Shown here piece by piece: positions 50,201 through 59,400 of a stretch of 64,000 nucleotides of DNA; positions within the stretch are counted from its first letter, which is position 1, and every line of letters begins with the position of its first letter. The position numbers were made by a program, and so were the translations under genes. The stretch is taken from NCBI RefSeq assembly GCF_000022065.1, contig NC_011898.1, positions 952,001 to 1,016,000 of the forward strand, in the 5' to 3' direction. Origin of the DNA: Ruminiclostridium cellulolyticum H10 (GTDB lineage: Bacteria; Bacillota; Clostridia; Acetivibrionales; DSM-1351). The notes beneath the pieces are model-generated. The model was not told the DNA's origin and did no database searches. It worked only from the letters and a program-made list of their open reading frames with translations.

Positions 50201-50386
50201 GGACTGCTTAAAAACTACAGCATGAAACGTAAACCCCTTTCTCCGATTGAATTCAACAAAAAACGCTACTGGAGAGAAAAGATTAGGTTTAATACCATTG
50301 GGCCGGAAGCAAATATAAGAGAAAAGGCTTCACCGACTCATCGCGTGGGTTCTTCAATGTTGAAACTAGAGAAAAAGAGGATATAA
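38276..50386 (+). CDS. trans-AT polyketide synthase subunit 3: KR-ACP-KS-DH-KR-ACP-KS-[ACP-like]-KR-ACP-KS
   Basis: 4036 residues from TTG at 38276, which has GGGGG about 10 nt upstream and overlaps the previous gene by 8 nt; ATG at 38309 is the alternative. Docking 1-40. KR (GGMGGLG at 281). ACP S572. KS4 about 662-1095 (C831). DH about 1279-1560 (H1309, D1475). KR (1797; IRD, B-type-like). ACP S2087. KS5 about 2172-2605 (C2342). ACP-like domain with A2694 replacing Ser. KR of a different subtype (GGTRGIG at 3143; no LDD-type Asp). ACP S3459. KS6 about 3554-3985 (C3719, ETHGTGT, NMGHL), divergent from the others. The C-terminal tail is short and basic. KS5-KR-ACP-KS6 is the first half of a dehydrating bimodule that continues on subunit 4. 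Confidence 0.92.
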   Translation: MYKKKIANILKMIETRKIKPEDGLALLNELNASAPGDNLRTVYYRTKLEADGELVKSPGTDLTGNIIIFDIDDVFYSSFKCIEWVGEKTVLVKPGKVFAQTDDRVYEINPDETDDYRMLFKALKKVGITPEKIIHMWSKEAFGYESGTIGSQLNMGVYSLFHISKSIMEQKHNGNVNLLYIYFMEKGQYQPVYAAASGVAKTVHRENPKFTYKTVGVELWPSLDSSNITDIISKELGTSSQDSEIYYKTGTRFVKRLEEFTTENTTGSLPIRQNGVYLITGGMGGLGFIFAEYLAKKYKASLILTGRSGIDDVKALKIKELEAFGAQVMYAEGDISNSKDIENIITGAKNRFKEINGVIHSAGVVRDSFILKKSKADIDAVLEPKVYGTVLLHKAFENISLDFFVMFSSTSSVKGNVGQCDYAAANSFMDNFSVMRAATYPTSKTLAINWPLWKYGGMKVDEETVLQMKKNTGIVPLSTESGIKAFEEGLKAGVSELLVAEGDVKGIRKTFNLKEQATGEVKTENLELGEKDLELLTQEAEQYLKEVFSKEIKLPPNKIKSKEPLEQYGIDSVVIMEVNRELEAHFGELSKTLLFEYQSISELTQYFIKNHKQQLVEKIKGFNKPQPVKHAKMVTEALQKPDESIINGQSRFIKTRENSTFEEIAIIGLSGRYPLSKNSDEFWQNLKEGRDCITEIPADRWDYRKDFHPDKNKKGKTYSKWGGFIDDVDKFDPLFFNISPNEARTMDPQERIFLETVWQTIEDAGYSRSRLSKTEVGVFVGVMYGQYQLYGAEESLKGNVMALESSFASIANRVSYFFNFSGPSISMDTMCSSSLTAIHMACQSIRRGESSMAIAGGVNITIHPNKYILLSQGKFASSEGKCRAFGAGGDGYVPGEGVGAVLLKPLSKAVEDSDRIYAVIKGSSINHGGKTNGYTVPNPNAQGNVILDALKKSNIDPRTISYIEAHGTGTSLGDPIEITGLIKAFGEYTKDKQFCAIGSVKANIGHLESAAGMASLTKVLLQMKYKQLVPSILSETLNPNINFTESPFFVQRELAEWKQPVINQNGSEERYPRRAGISSFGAGGANAHIIFEEYENSTNQYIDNNESKIVVLSAKKKDRLNEYAANLLEMFKKAKEQKEALELCDVVFTLQIGREAMEERLALVVSDMDELIENLSLYCHGVQETGKLYTGNIKNQTDPLLEGKEGDELIINALKNKETDRIAQLWVAGADIDWMLLYPIAVPRRISLPLYPFAKESYWIPKGEKNIGLGAGQSLVPSLHPLIDRNESTLDEQCFKKILTGSEFYMRDHVIGGENMLPGSVYIEMARAAGDLANKAGKVIAIKDIVWARPVTVSEEPKEITVSLFPEGNDVEFEISGVTQSGNNIIHSQGKLIYGTLEDEPGHINIEEIKSRCTTDKDIDTFYDEFAKKGFNYGDGMRAVKTLVCNTGEALSLLELPSEYEAAVDGFILHPVLVDGAFQTAAGITGIAKDGVMYLPYAIGHIDIKGIPGKKCYAYVKFNESEVDLIKNNIWLLDEDGRIIAVIKDFVVRAATPNGEKAGVSMIYFKNSWESLAVEKVKELPVEGPVMLFDIDDLLFKSFVKRFGKERAILVTPGQAFADRGDNVYEIDPADGEDYVRLTKQLKNRGIIPAAIVHMWSKVEEESYKNKLKYMQKMGVYSLLNLTKALMQFKGKTGVKILYIYKQGNAIEPLHAAIGGFAKTLSMENPAFNLRAVGIKGSMDKNNLVQTICDEFGSDIFEAEVLYDCGERFVKHIKEFKEDGKDVTLPIKEKGVYLITGGMGGLGVIFAQYLAKNFKAKVVLTGRSPLNPEKQKRLDEIKKFTQGSTYIPADISCKESVFELVSKIEASIGRIDGIIHAAGVIRDSFIFKKTVDEMEDVLAPKVYGTVWLDEAVRDHNPGFFVMFSSTAGVTGNIGQCDYAYANSFMDNYAQARTDENPSSKTLSINWPYWQDGGMQLDAQTISSIKADIGMVSLSTDSGIKAFEDGLKSSCPQLMVIEGNREKIIKSFTTSSRETGEATKTIELDEKERAELKQKAQEFLKALLAAEIGLPQSRIDEKEALEEYGIDSVMVMNLSRELGEHFGQIPKTLFYEYKTIAELSEYFTENYTEKLIEKLGGTKKPQSVKVSPKTVGNELKTLRRNRFMNAENGESTNEIAIIGLSGQYPMAKTPEEFWENLKSGKDCITEIPDNRWDHSLFFNPDKNIKGKAYSKWGGFIDNIYKFDPLLFNISPREAKIMDPQERLFLKCVWNAMEDAGYTKTYLEKNNNVGVFVGIMWGQYQMYGTDQSLWEIGMIPGSSYASVANRVSYFFNLNGPSMAVDTMCSSSLTAIHLACDSIRKGESEMAVAGGVNLAVHPCKYLMLSQGKFMSTDGRCRAFGEGGDGYVPGEGVGAVILKSLSKAVRDGDYIYGVIKATALNHGGKTNGYTVPNPNAQGNLIAKALKKAKIDPSTISYIEAHGTGTSLGDPIEIAGLMKAFCEYTKDTQFCSIGSVKTNIGHLESAAGIAGITKVLLQMKHKQLVPSIHTDILNQNIDFESSPFYVQRELSAWEQPVRKENGVERKYPRRCGVSAFGAGGSNAHVIIEEYEDNNEEITNEDSEPQVIVLSAKTEEQLKIYAREINDFLLKALGPIQQDNRECILTGIREDLIKQVASLLNVDEINIDINEKISEYGFDAIGFAELADGINRILGIEITPALFTECATVKAISEHLYKVCGEKAEALYSVPEIKNESTRSNASQLSLVNIAYTLQTGREMMEERLAMVVSSIVEMQEVLSNYHNGKEDGRLYIGNKKAYKLSSGLLAEGEEAEEFIKKTLTARKLDKLSQLWICGVDIDWKLLYNDIKPKKMSLPKYPFVEEECKLPIDQFKPSPFEFRDEAVPIMESLTHLKAYILEKSWKKASGDIIPVDIKGTVVVLANDETAAMADKILENANIVIIKKGLSFETTSKTITFDYSDSNQGEKAAAGIINTVAGITGIIDLSDLYANSVDKTTGGLGRIKLLQTLIKNIKSDRLCILHITKGLHKFAGVPMSLAGADIAGLYKMLGAEYRRVISKTIDTDNLDRNHIRQIVLNEWSMSDSYSEVCYRSGQRHVSVMSEIFRKELGELKAGIKPMSPDPSKVVVITGGTRGIGAEVARHLVNNGARKLVLMGKQQFPKRETWNEIVNGSRADSSEAFKIKMVLELENKGAAVEICSGSLTEKTELQAYFEGIRKKLGKIEGVIHCAGLAIADNPAFINKNVSDIEKVLEPKVAGLQTLHEIFAGDELSYFVLFSSVSSTVPILGAGMSDYACANAFMDYFAAFRSSKGTVSYKSINWCNWKEIGIGEVASTSYKNFGLFAYSTQDGLTLFDKMAENTENCCLMPCIADSDIFMPEGLLKAKQQSVNMVKGNPAKENSVIIPGNAITESKGIMQKLVELFSAELAIDAEKLEGDVPFGDYGVDSVMLAELVKKIEGFVGGKLDPSVLLEYPTLKQLNNYLSTNFSIEAVSNGEEEVTGSEDDIFTGNAMSSSANTVSQVYSSTVKVPKLVDEDRAASRNKVAVIGMACNFPRASDKDKYWENLRNGKNCITEIPKTRWDIDEYYTTLYQKGKSISKWGGFIEGIEYFDPKYFNLNEEDAPNIDPLMRQLMEVSVQAVRDAGYEADELYGKKVGVYVGSRIGEYSSRAGEPTKNAIIGAGQNFIGAHISHFLNLKGPNMVLDTACSSSLVSIHLACQGLLLNETEMAIAGGVDILLDEKSYIMLSESRALSPDGKCHTFDEKANGFVPGEGCGVVILKSLEKAIQDGDRIYAVIDVSAVNNDGHTMGITTPNPEAQSEVIMEALKKGNINPNSVSYIETHGTGTMIGDPIELRALTKVFSQFTDEKQFCGVGSVKTNMGHLLSAAGIASFMKVVLSIQNKLLPPTLNCETPNPRFEFKNSPLYPNTSLTEWKPREGTRRAGISAFGFGGTNAHMIVSECDTGLLKNYSMKRKPLSPIEFNKKRYWREKIRFNTIGPEANIREKASPTHRVGSSMLKLEKKRI

Positions 50387-50406
50387 ATTTTATTCAGGAG
50401 GGTAAC

Positions 50407-53400
50407 ATGACTAACTACAACGAGTTTGAATTTTATACTACCGTACGAAGCGATGACTATGTAGTGAGGGATCACAGGGTTCATCAAGTACGAATAATGC
50501 CCGGTGTAACTTTTTTGGATATAGTTTACAGGATTCTGAATGAAGAGGGTTTTGATCTCTCCGGCTTGGAACTGCGTAACATTCTTTTTAAAGAGCCCAT
50601 AGCCGTTACTGAGGCTTTTGACAAAGAAATATGTATAAAGCTGAAGAATTCGAAAGAGTTCGGGATAATAACTGCGTTAAGCCGTAAGGTAAAGGATGAT
50701 AAGATACTTTCGGAAGAGTGGGATTTAAATTTTCAATGTGAGCTCAATACAGGAAAAGAAAAGGTTTCAAAGACAATTGACATAGAAAAGCTTAAAAAAG
50801 ATGCCGTTAAAGTTATAGATACAGACGAAGCCTATGCACATACAAGAAAAATAAATATACATCACTTCGAATTTATGAAGGCATTAGGAGATATATACAT
50901 AGGGGAAGGATACCTTATGGCGGAAGTTCACCTAAGCGACCTTGCAAAGGAATTCCTGGGAGATTTCTACCTCCACCCTGCGTATATGGACTTTTCAACA
51001 CTTGTACCATATAAGCTGAAGAACTTAGAGATTATCGAAGAAACAGTGTTTAAACCTTTTATACCGATTTATATAGAGTCTTTTAGAGCTTTTGACAGCC
51101 TGAAGGACCTTTGCTATATATACGTTAAAGAGGAAAATGTCACATTAACAAAGTCACAAGACGTAACCTATGCGGATTGGGAGCTTTTCGGTGAAGACGG
51201 TGAAGTTGAAACCATTTTCAAAAGAATGGCAGCGAAGTGCATCCGTTCAAAGGAGCTTATTGAGGGCCTTCAGGAAATAGGAAAGGATTTAAAGCAAAAA
51301 GCTACCAGAAGGCAGGCCGAGGCTCCTGTTCAACCTGCGTATGATATCCCCGAAAAGAGAAATGAAGCAGACCAAGGTGAAATGTCACAGTTGGAATTAA
51401 TACGTCGTGATTTAAAAGAATTGGTGGCAAGGGTTCAAGGGGTAGCGGTTGATAAAGTAAGCCTTGATGCGGGTTTTTATGACCAAGGCCTTGACTCAAG
51501 TAATCTTTTGCAGCTTGTCCAAGAAATAGAGTACAAGGTGGGTCAGCAGCTTTACCCCACCCTGCTTTTTGAATATACAAATATATGTGAGTTGGCAGAT
51601 TTTTTGGTAAAGGAGTACGGAAACGGTTACAAATTTTCCACAAAGGCACAGGAAACAGAAAAACCTGTCATACCCATGTGTTTTAACCGGGTATGGGAAA
51701 AGTCAGATCCAAAAATAACTACAAAAAAGCCTGAAAACGGAACAACTGTGGTATTCGACAGTAATAGAAAGCTTTATAATGCGTTAAAGTCTTTTGACAA
51801 AAATACCCTGCTTGTAGAGCCCGGAGAAAGCTTTAAGTACAACGGGACAGATATTTTTGTAATAAACCCAGACAGCCCTGAGGACTATAACTCTCTGACA
51901 GAAATTTTAAAAGAAAAGGGGATGCTTCCGGAGAGAATCGTATACCTGTGGAACAAGGAAGAAACCGATTGTTCTGCCGAAGAGGTTCAAGTAGGAATAC
52001 AAAAGGGTGTATACTCGGTATTTTATCTTACCCGTGCATTAATGGAACAAAAACTAAAGAATGGTGTTGATACACTTTATATATACAAAACTAAGAAAGG
52101 TGGACAGCCCTATAATTCAGCATTAAGCGGGTTTGCAAAAGCGGCGAACGCCGAGAACCCAAAATTCACATACAGGGTAATAGGAGTGGAGGGCAAGGAA
52201 ACAGGAAATAAGCTTTTGGACGTTATTCAAAGGGAACTTAATATAGAGGCAGGCACAGATACCGATGTGCTCTACAAAGACGGAGCAAGGTATTCAAAGC
52301 ACTTTAAAAGGATTTATGCTGAACAGAAACCTAAAGCTACTGTAGTTAAGGAAAACGGTGTCTACCTTATAACAGGCGGGGCAGGTGGTCTGGGCATAAT
52401 TTTCGCCGAACACCTTGCTTCAATTGCAAAAGTCAGATTGGTGCTTACGGGACGTTCGAAAGTGGATGGGAAAAAGGAAAATCAATTTAACAAGCTTGAA
52501 AGAAATGGCAGCCGTGTAACATATATAAGCTGCGATGTATCGAACAGGAATGAGGTCAATAGGCTTATATCTGACATAAAGTCAAAGTTTGGGGAAATCA
52601 ACGGTGTAATCCACAGTGCCGGAGTTATACGGGATGCATATATATTGAAGAAAACTACCGAGGAAATGAACGAGGTATTCGCTTCAAAGGTTTACGGGAC
52701 AATATATCTGGATGAGGCTTTGAAAAATGAAAAACTGGACTTCTTCGTTTTATTTTCTTCCATGGCGGCAGTGGTCGGAAACAGCGGACAATGCGATTAT
52801 GCTTATGCAAACGGTTTTATTGACGGATATGCTGGGTACAGGGAATTTCTTGTTTCGGAAGGTACACGCTTCGGCAGAACCATAGCTTTTAACTGGCCTT
52901 TGTGGAAAAACGGGGGAATGGGGATAGATGAACAGACATTAAGCATGATGAGGGCGAGAGGCGGAATAGTACCCCTGAACACAGAAAACGGTCTTAAAAC
53001 CTTTGAGGATGCCTTAACACAACCTTACAGTCAGTTGTTAGTAGTTGAGGGCGAAGAGGAGAAGGTTCTCAATGCACTTAGAATAGGCGAAGAATATTGC
53101 GATGTCGGTGAAGAAAAAGGGGAATTTATAACTGCAGGAGAGATAGAAGAGATTATTAAACAAAGCACCGCCATGAAAAAGGCAGATTCGGTCAGACCGG
53201 GAAATAATGACGATGATATAGCCATTATAGGGTTCAGCGGTCGATATCCTATGGCAAAGGATGTGGATGAATTCTGGGAAAACTTGAAAAATGGAAAAGA
53301 CTGTGTATCTGAAATTCCTGCTGACAGGTATGACTGGCGTGAATATTTTGACCCGGATAAAAACAAAATCGGCAAGACATACACAAAATGGGGCGGATTT

Positions 53401-56400
53401 ATAGATGATGCTGATAAGTTTGACCCATTGTTCTTCAATATATCCCCAAGAGAAGCAGAGGTAATGGATCCTCAGGAAAGGATGTTCCTTGAGACGGTTT
53501 GGAGAGCCATAGAGGATTCCGGAAACACAAAAACCCAACTAAGCAAAGGTAAAACAGGAGTTTTCGTTGGAGTTATGTGGGGCCAATATAATTTGCTAGA
53601 AACCGAAATAAACGGCAGACCCACATTAGTAAACACCATCTATGCTTCAATAGCAAACAGGGTTTCCTACACCCTTAATTTTAGAGGTCCCAGTATAGCC
53701 CTTGATACCATGTGTTCGTCTTCACTCACCGCAATACACCTGGCATGTGACAGCATAAGAAAAGGTGAAAGCGATATAGCCATAGCCGGGGGAGTAAATC
53801 TCTCATTGCAACCCAACAAATATGTGTTCCTCAGCCAACAAAAGTTTACTTCAAGCGAAGGGAAATGCAGGGCGTTTGGAGATGGGGGAGATGGGTATGT
53901 ACCCGGTGAAGGTATCGGAGCGATAATATTAAAGCCTTTAAAAAAAGCGGTAGCTAACGGCGATAGGATTTATGCCGTTATTAAAGGAAGTACCATAAAC
54001 CACGGAGGAAAGACAAGCGGATTTACGGTGCCAAATCCAAACTCTCAGGCAGCCTTGATGTCAGACGTATTAAAGAAGTCAAATATAAATCCGAGGACAA
54101 TCAGCTATATTGAGGCCCACGGCACGGGGACATCCCTTGGAGATCCTATTGAAATAAAAGGCCTTTTAAAAGCCTTTGGAGAGTATACTAATGAAAAAGG
54201 CTTTTGCTCCATTGGCTCGGTCAAGTCCAACATAGGCCACTTGGAGTCGGCCTCCGGAATAGCCGGAATTACAAAGGTTTTGTTGCAAATGAAGTATAAG
54301 ATGCTTGTGCCTTCCATACATACCGAAACCCTTAACTCCAAAATAGATTTTAAAGAGTCCCAGTTTTACGTACAGAGGGAGCTTTCGGAATGGAAGCAAC
54401 CTGTAATAGTAGAAAACGGAGTAGAGAAGGTATACCCCAGAAGGGCGGGTATAAGCTCATTTGGTGCCGGCGGCTCTAATGCACATATAATACTGGAAGA
54501 ATACGGAAACAATGAAAACCTGACAGATAATCCAAAGACAGCCCAAATTGTCGTTCTGTCAGCTAAAACCAGAGAACAGCTTAAAGAGTATGCACAAAAG
54601 CTATATGGCTTTATCGGTAAAAATGAAAACAGTTCCTTAAGGCTTTGTGACATAGCCTACACTCTAATGGCAGGACGTGAAGCAATGGATGTGCGAATAT
54701 CTGTTGTTGCAAAGGATTTGACGGAGCTTTCTGAAAAACTTAATTGCTATATTGAGGAAAGACCAACTGAAGGACTTTATGAAGGAAATCTTGAGCTAAC
54801 AAGGCCTGTTGGTGGAGATATGAATGCCCTACTTAAAGAAGGAGACCTTGATGCCATTGCAAAGGCATGGGCGGGAGGCATTTCGATAAACCCATCAGCC
54901 CTTAGTGAAGGATATAAACCGCAGATTGTATCATTACCTACATACCCTTTTGCAAAGGAAAGCTTCAAAATTGATATGACAAAAGCCTCAAATAAAACAG
55001 GTAATGGTTTCAGTGCTCTCCACCCCTTGGTTGACATAAATCAGTCTACTCTGGAAGAGGAAAGTTTCAAAAAGACCCTGTCTCAGGAAGAATTCTTCCT
55101 TAAAGACCACATAGTGGGCGGAAAAACAATGCTTCCCGGTGCAGCCTTTATAGAAATGGCGAGGGCGGCGGGGCATATAGCCGGCAAAAATCCGGTCAAA
55201 ACCTTTAGAGATATCGTGTGGGCAAGACCTATAACATTAAGCGGTAAGGCTCACGATGTAAACATAAACCTTTATACAGACAAAACCGGAATACTTTATG
55301 AGGTATCTGGAATTGAAAACGGCTCCAAGGTTGTATATTCCCAAGGTAAACTGGGATATGAACTTCCGGAAACAGCAAGTAAGGAAAAAATTGATTTGGA
55401 AGAAGTTAAAAAGCGCTGTACATATACAAAGTCCATGTCGGAAAGCTACTCATTATTTAAACAAATGGGCTTTGATTACGGTAATAGCTTTAAGGTGACT
55501 AAGCAAATGTGGTCTGGAGACAAGGAAGCCCTCGTAAAACTTAAGCTTCCGGAGGAACTTTCAAAAGGCTTTAACGAGTTCGGCCTACATCCATCTTTGA
55601 TGGATGGGGCTCTGAGAACCGTTATCGGTGTGGGACTCCGTGAGGCAGAGAAAAACCCGACTCTTCGTATACCCTTTGCATTAGGGCAAATTGAGATATT
55701 CAAGCCCTTAGAGGAGGAATGCTTGTCCTATGCTCATCTTTCAGATGAAAGTCAGGGAGAAATCTTAAAGTATGACATAACAATATTAAGCTTACAAGGT
55801 GAGGTATTGGTAAAAATAAAGGACTTCCAAACCAGAGCCTATAAACTTGCTGTAGCTGGCAATAAAGCTGAATTGAAAGATTTGATTTACTATAAAGCTT
55901 CGTGGGAGAAAATGGAGATTACCAGAGATGAATATGATGTTGAGAACATAAAAAAAATAGACAGTGTAATAGTATTTGATACAGGACATGAGCTGCAAAA
56001 CGAATTCGAAATGCTTTTGAATTCTACAGCTAGGGAACAAAAAGAAATAATTCTGGTAAAACCCGGTACTTCCTTTAATCGGGATGATGACAAGACATAT
56101 ACTATAAATCCGAAGTCCCATGAAGATTACCAAGAATTGTTTAAGTCACTTACACAACAAGGCAAATCAATAACAAACATCATACATCTGTGGTCTATGA
56201 ACAGTAACACCCTCGATTTGTCCGGCAAAATAGGATGCAATGAACTGATAAAAAAATTGGATTCAACAAATGATACCGGTTTGTATTCCATTATGTATAT
56301 ATTCCGTGCAGTAACGGCATTGAAGCTTGAGAATAGGACAAGATGCCTCTTTACCTTTAAAGGGGGCAGGGATAATATACAGGTATGCCAAGAGGCGGTT

Positions 56401-59400
56401 TCAGGATTTGCCAATTCTATTACTTCTGTAAATCATAGGTTTGAACTTATATCGGTTCAGTTTGATGAATATACCCTAGAAAACGTAACAATACCCCCCG
56501 TACTGGCTGTAGAACTTACTTCAAAAAATGTTTCCAACGGTATGGAAATAAGCTATGAAAATGGTGAAAGGTTCATAAAGCAAATTTCCCGCGTGGAAGA
56601 ACTGGGAGCCGGGGACAGTAACATCCTCAAACCTCAGGGAGTGTATATAATTACAGGAGGTGTCGGTGGACTGGGTATGATTTTTGCAAGATATCTAGCA
56701 AAAAAATATAATGCTAGGCTTGCTTTGACGGGACGTTCGCCCTTTAACAAGGATACCGAAGAAAAACTCAGCAGCCTTAAGGGGCTTGGAGGAGAGGCGA
56801 TATATTGCAGGGGAGACATAGTCAGTACAGAAGATACTCAAAGAATAGTAAAAGAGGTTAAGGATGCCTTTGGTGGAATTGACGGAATAATTCACAGTGC
56901 AGGACTTTCCGGTGAAAAATCCGTTATGGAGGTTGACAGAAATGACTTTGAAAAAATCATGCTTGCAAAGACTCACGGATTAATAAATCTAGATTTGACT
57001 ACCAAGGATGAGGCTTTGGATTTTATTGCATTGTTTTCTTCAATCTCCTCGATAGTGGGAGACTTTGGGGGATGCAGTTATGCAACCGCTAACAGCTTCT
57101 TGGACAGATACGCATATGCGAGATCCGCACAGGTAAGTCTGGGTAACCGCAAAGGTATTACCCTTTCAATCGATTGGCCTTTATGGGGAGGCGGAGGTCT
57201 TGAATTACCGGAAGAAATGGCAGCCCTCTATTTTGAATACTCTGGAATGAAGCCTATTAATGCGGAAACAGGACTGAAAGCCTTTGAAGATGCATTACGC
57301 TCAGGTTGCATTCAACTGATAGTTGCAGGGGGAGATAACCGAAAGGTTGACAGGGCTCTCAAAGTAGGAAGAGGCAAAGGAGCTGAGGCGGCATCGGTCG
57401 AACTTATGGGGGAAATATCACTACAAGAAACTGAGAATAAGCCGGAAGGGTCACAGGAATCAATGATTTTAGAACAGGCGGAAGAGTATTTGAAAGGTCT
57501 CCTTTCAAATACCATTAATCTGCCGGCTGAACGTATAAATGCCAAGTTGCCTCTTGAAAAGTACGGAATTGACTCGGTAATGATAATGGAAATTAACAGC
57601 CTTCTTGAAAAAGACTTTGATTCTCTGCCTAAAACATTGCTTTTTGAGTATAGTAACCTTCATGACCTTGCAAAATATTTTGTGAAAAATCATAGTTCAA
57701 AAATAATGGAAATCAGGAAAATTGAAGTCGAACCGGAGCAACACCTAAAAGCTACGAATAGAGAGATAATAACGTCTTCAAATGACGCCGCAACCTTAAA
57801 ACCCTTTAAGTCACGTTTTACAAATTCTACTTTACGTTCTGAATCAGTAAGCTCAGAATCCGGCGTGATGGATATTGCGATTATAGGCTTAAGCGGGCAA
57901 TACCCAATGGCTGAAAACTTGGAGGAATTCTGGGAAAACCTGAAGGTAGGAAAAGATTGTATAACCGAAATTCCTTTGGAAAGATGGGACTACAGGGATT
58001 ACTATGACCCCGATAGAAACAAGAAGGGCAAGGTATACAGTAAATGGGGAGGTTTTATTGACGATGCTGACAAATTCGATCCGTTTTTCTTTAATATATC
58101 CCCCCGAGAAGCAGAACTCCTTGACCCCCAGGAACGTATTTTCTTAGAAACTGCTTGGGAAACAATAGAAGATTCAGGATACACCAGAAAAACTCTTGCA
58201 GACAAAAGAGTCGGTGTATTTGTTGCTACCATGTTTGCTCAATCCCAGATATTCAGTGCGGAGGAGCAGCTAAAGGGTAATCCCTATTCCGCATGGACCT
58301 TCTTCTCATCGGTGGCAAATAGGGTTTCATATTTTATGAATTTCAACGGCCCCAGCCTGTCTGTGGACACCGCTTGCTCGTCTGCACTTGAAGCTATACG
58401 GCAGGGTTGCCAAAACATATTAAGCGGAAACTGTGATATGGCTATAGCAGGGGGAGTAAACCTTACACTTCACCCCAGTAAGTATGTATTCCTGTGTTCT
58501 GCAAGCTTCCTGTCCTCAGACGGACGCTGCAGAAGCTTTGGAGAAGGTGGGGACGGCTATGTACCGGGAGAAGGTGTGGGAGCCGTAATGCTGAAACCCC
58601 TTCACAAGGCTGTCGCAGACGGAGACCACATTTACGGAGTTATTAAGGGAATATCCATAAATCACGGTGGAAAAACCAACGGCTACACCGTACCAAGCCC
58701 AAATGCCCAAGCTGACCTGATATCAGATGTTTTGAATAAGACGGGTATAAATGCAAAGACCATAAGCTACATTGAGGCCCACGGAACAGGAACGTCATTG
58801 GGTGATCCCATAGAAATAACAGGCTTACAAAAATCATTCAGAGAACATACCGAGGACAGACAATATTGTTCAATAGGGTCGGTTAAGTCAAACATAGGCC
58901 ATTTGGAGTCGGCTGCAGGAGTAGCGGCAGTAACCAAAGTACTGCTTCAAATGAAGCATAAAAAGCTGGTGCCGTCCTTGCACTCCAAGGTATTAAACCT
59001 CAATATTGACTTTGAACAAAGTCCTTTTGTTGTGCAGCAGTCCTATGAAGAGTGGAAGCAGCCTATAGAGGAAAAGTCCGGGATTACCAAGAAGTATCCG
59101 AGAAGAGCCGGTATAAGCGGCTTCGGTGCAGGCGGCACTAATGTTCACATTATATTGGAGGAATACGAACCAAAGAGTTCAGGCCAGGATAAAAAGAATA
59201 TGCAGATAGTAGTACTTTCCGCAAAGAATGAGGATAGGCTTAAAGCCTATGCTAATAAGCTTTTGACTTACTTGGAAAAAAATACAGAGCAAAGACTTAA
59301 AGAGGTAATTGACGAGAATGAGGTTATCGAAAGGATAAAGGATGATATATCAGGTATCGCTTCCGGTATATTAGATATAGATCGTGAAGAAATAGACCAA

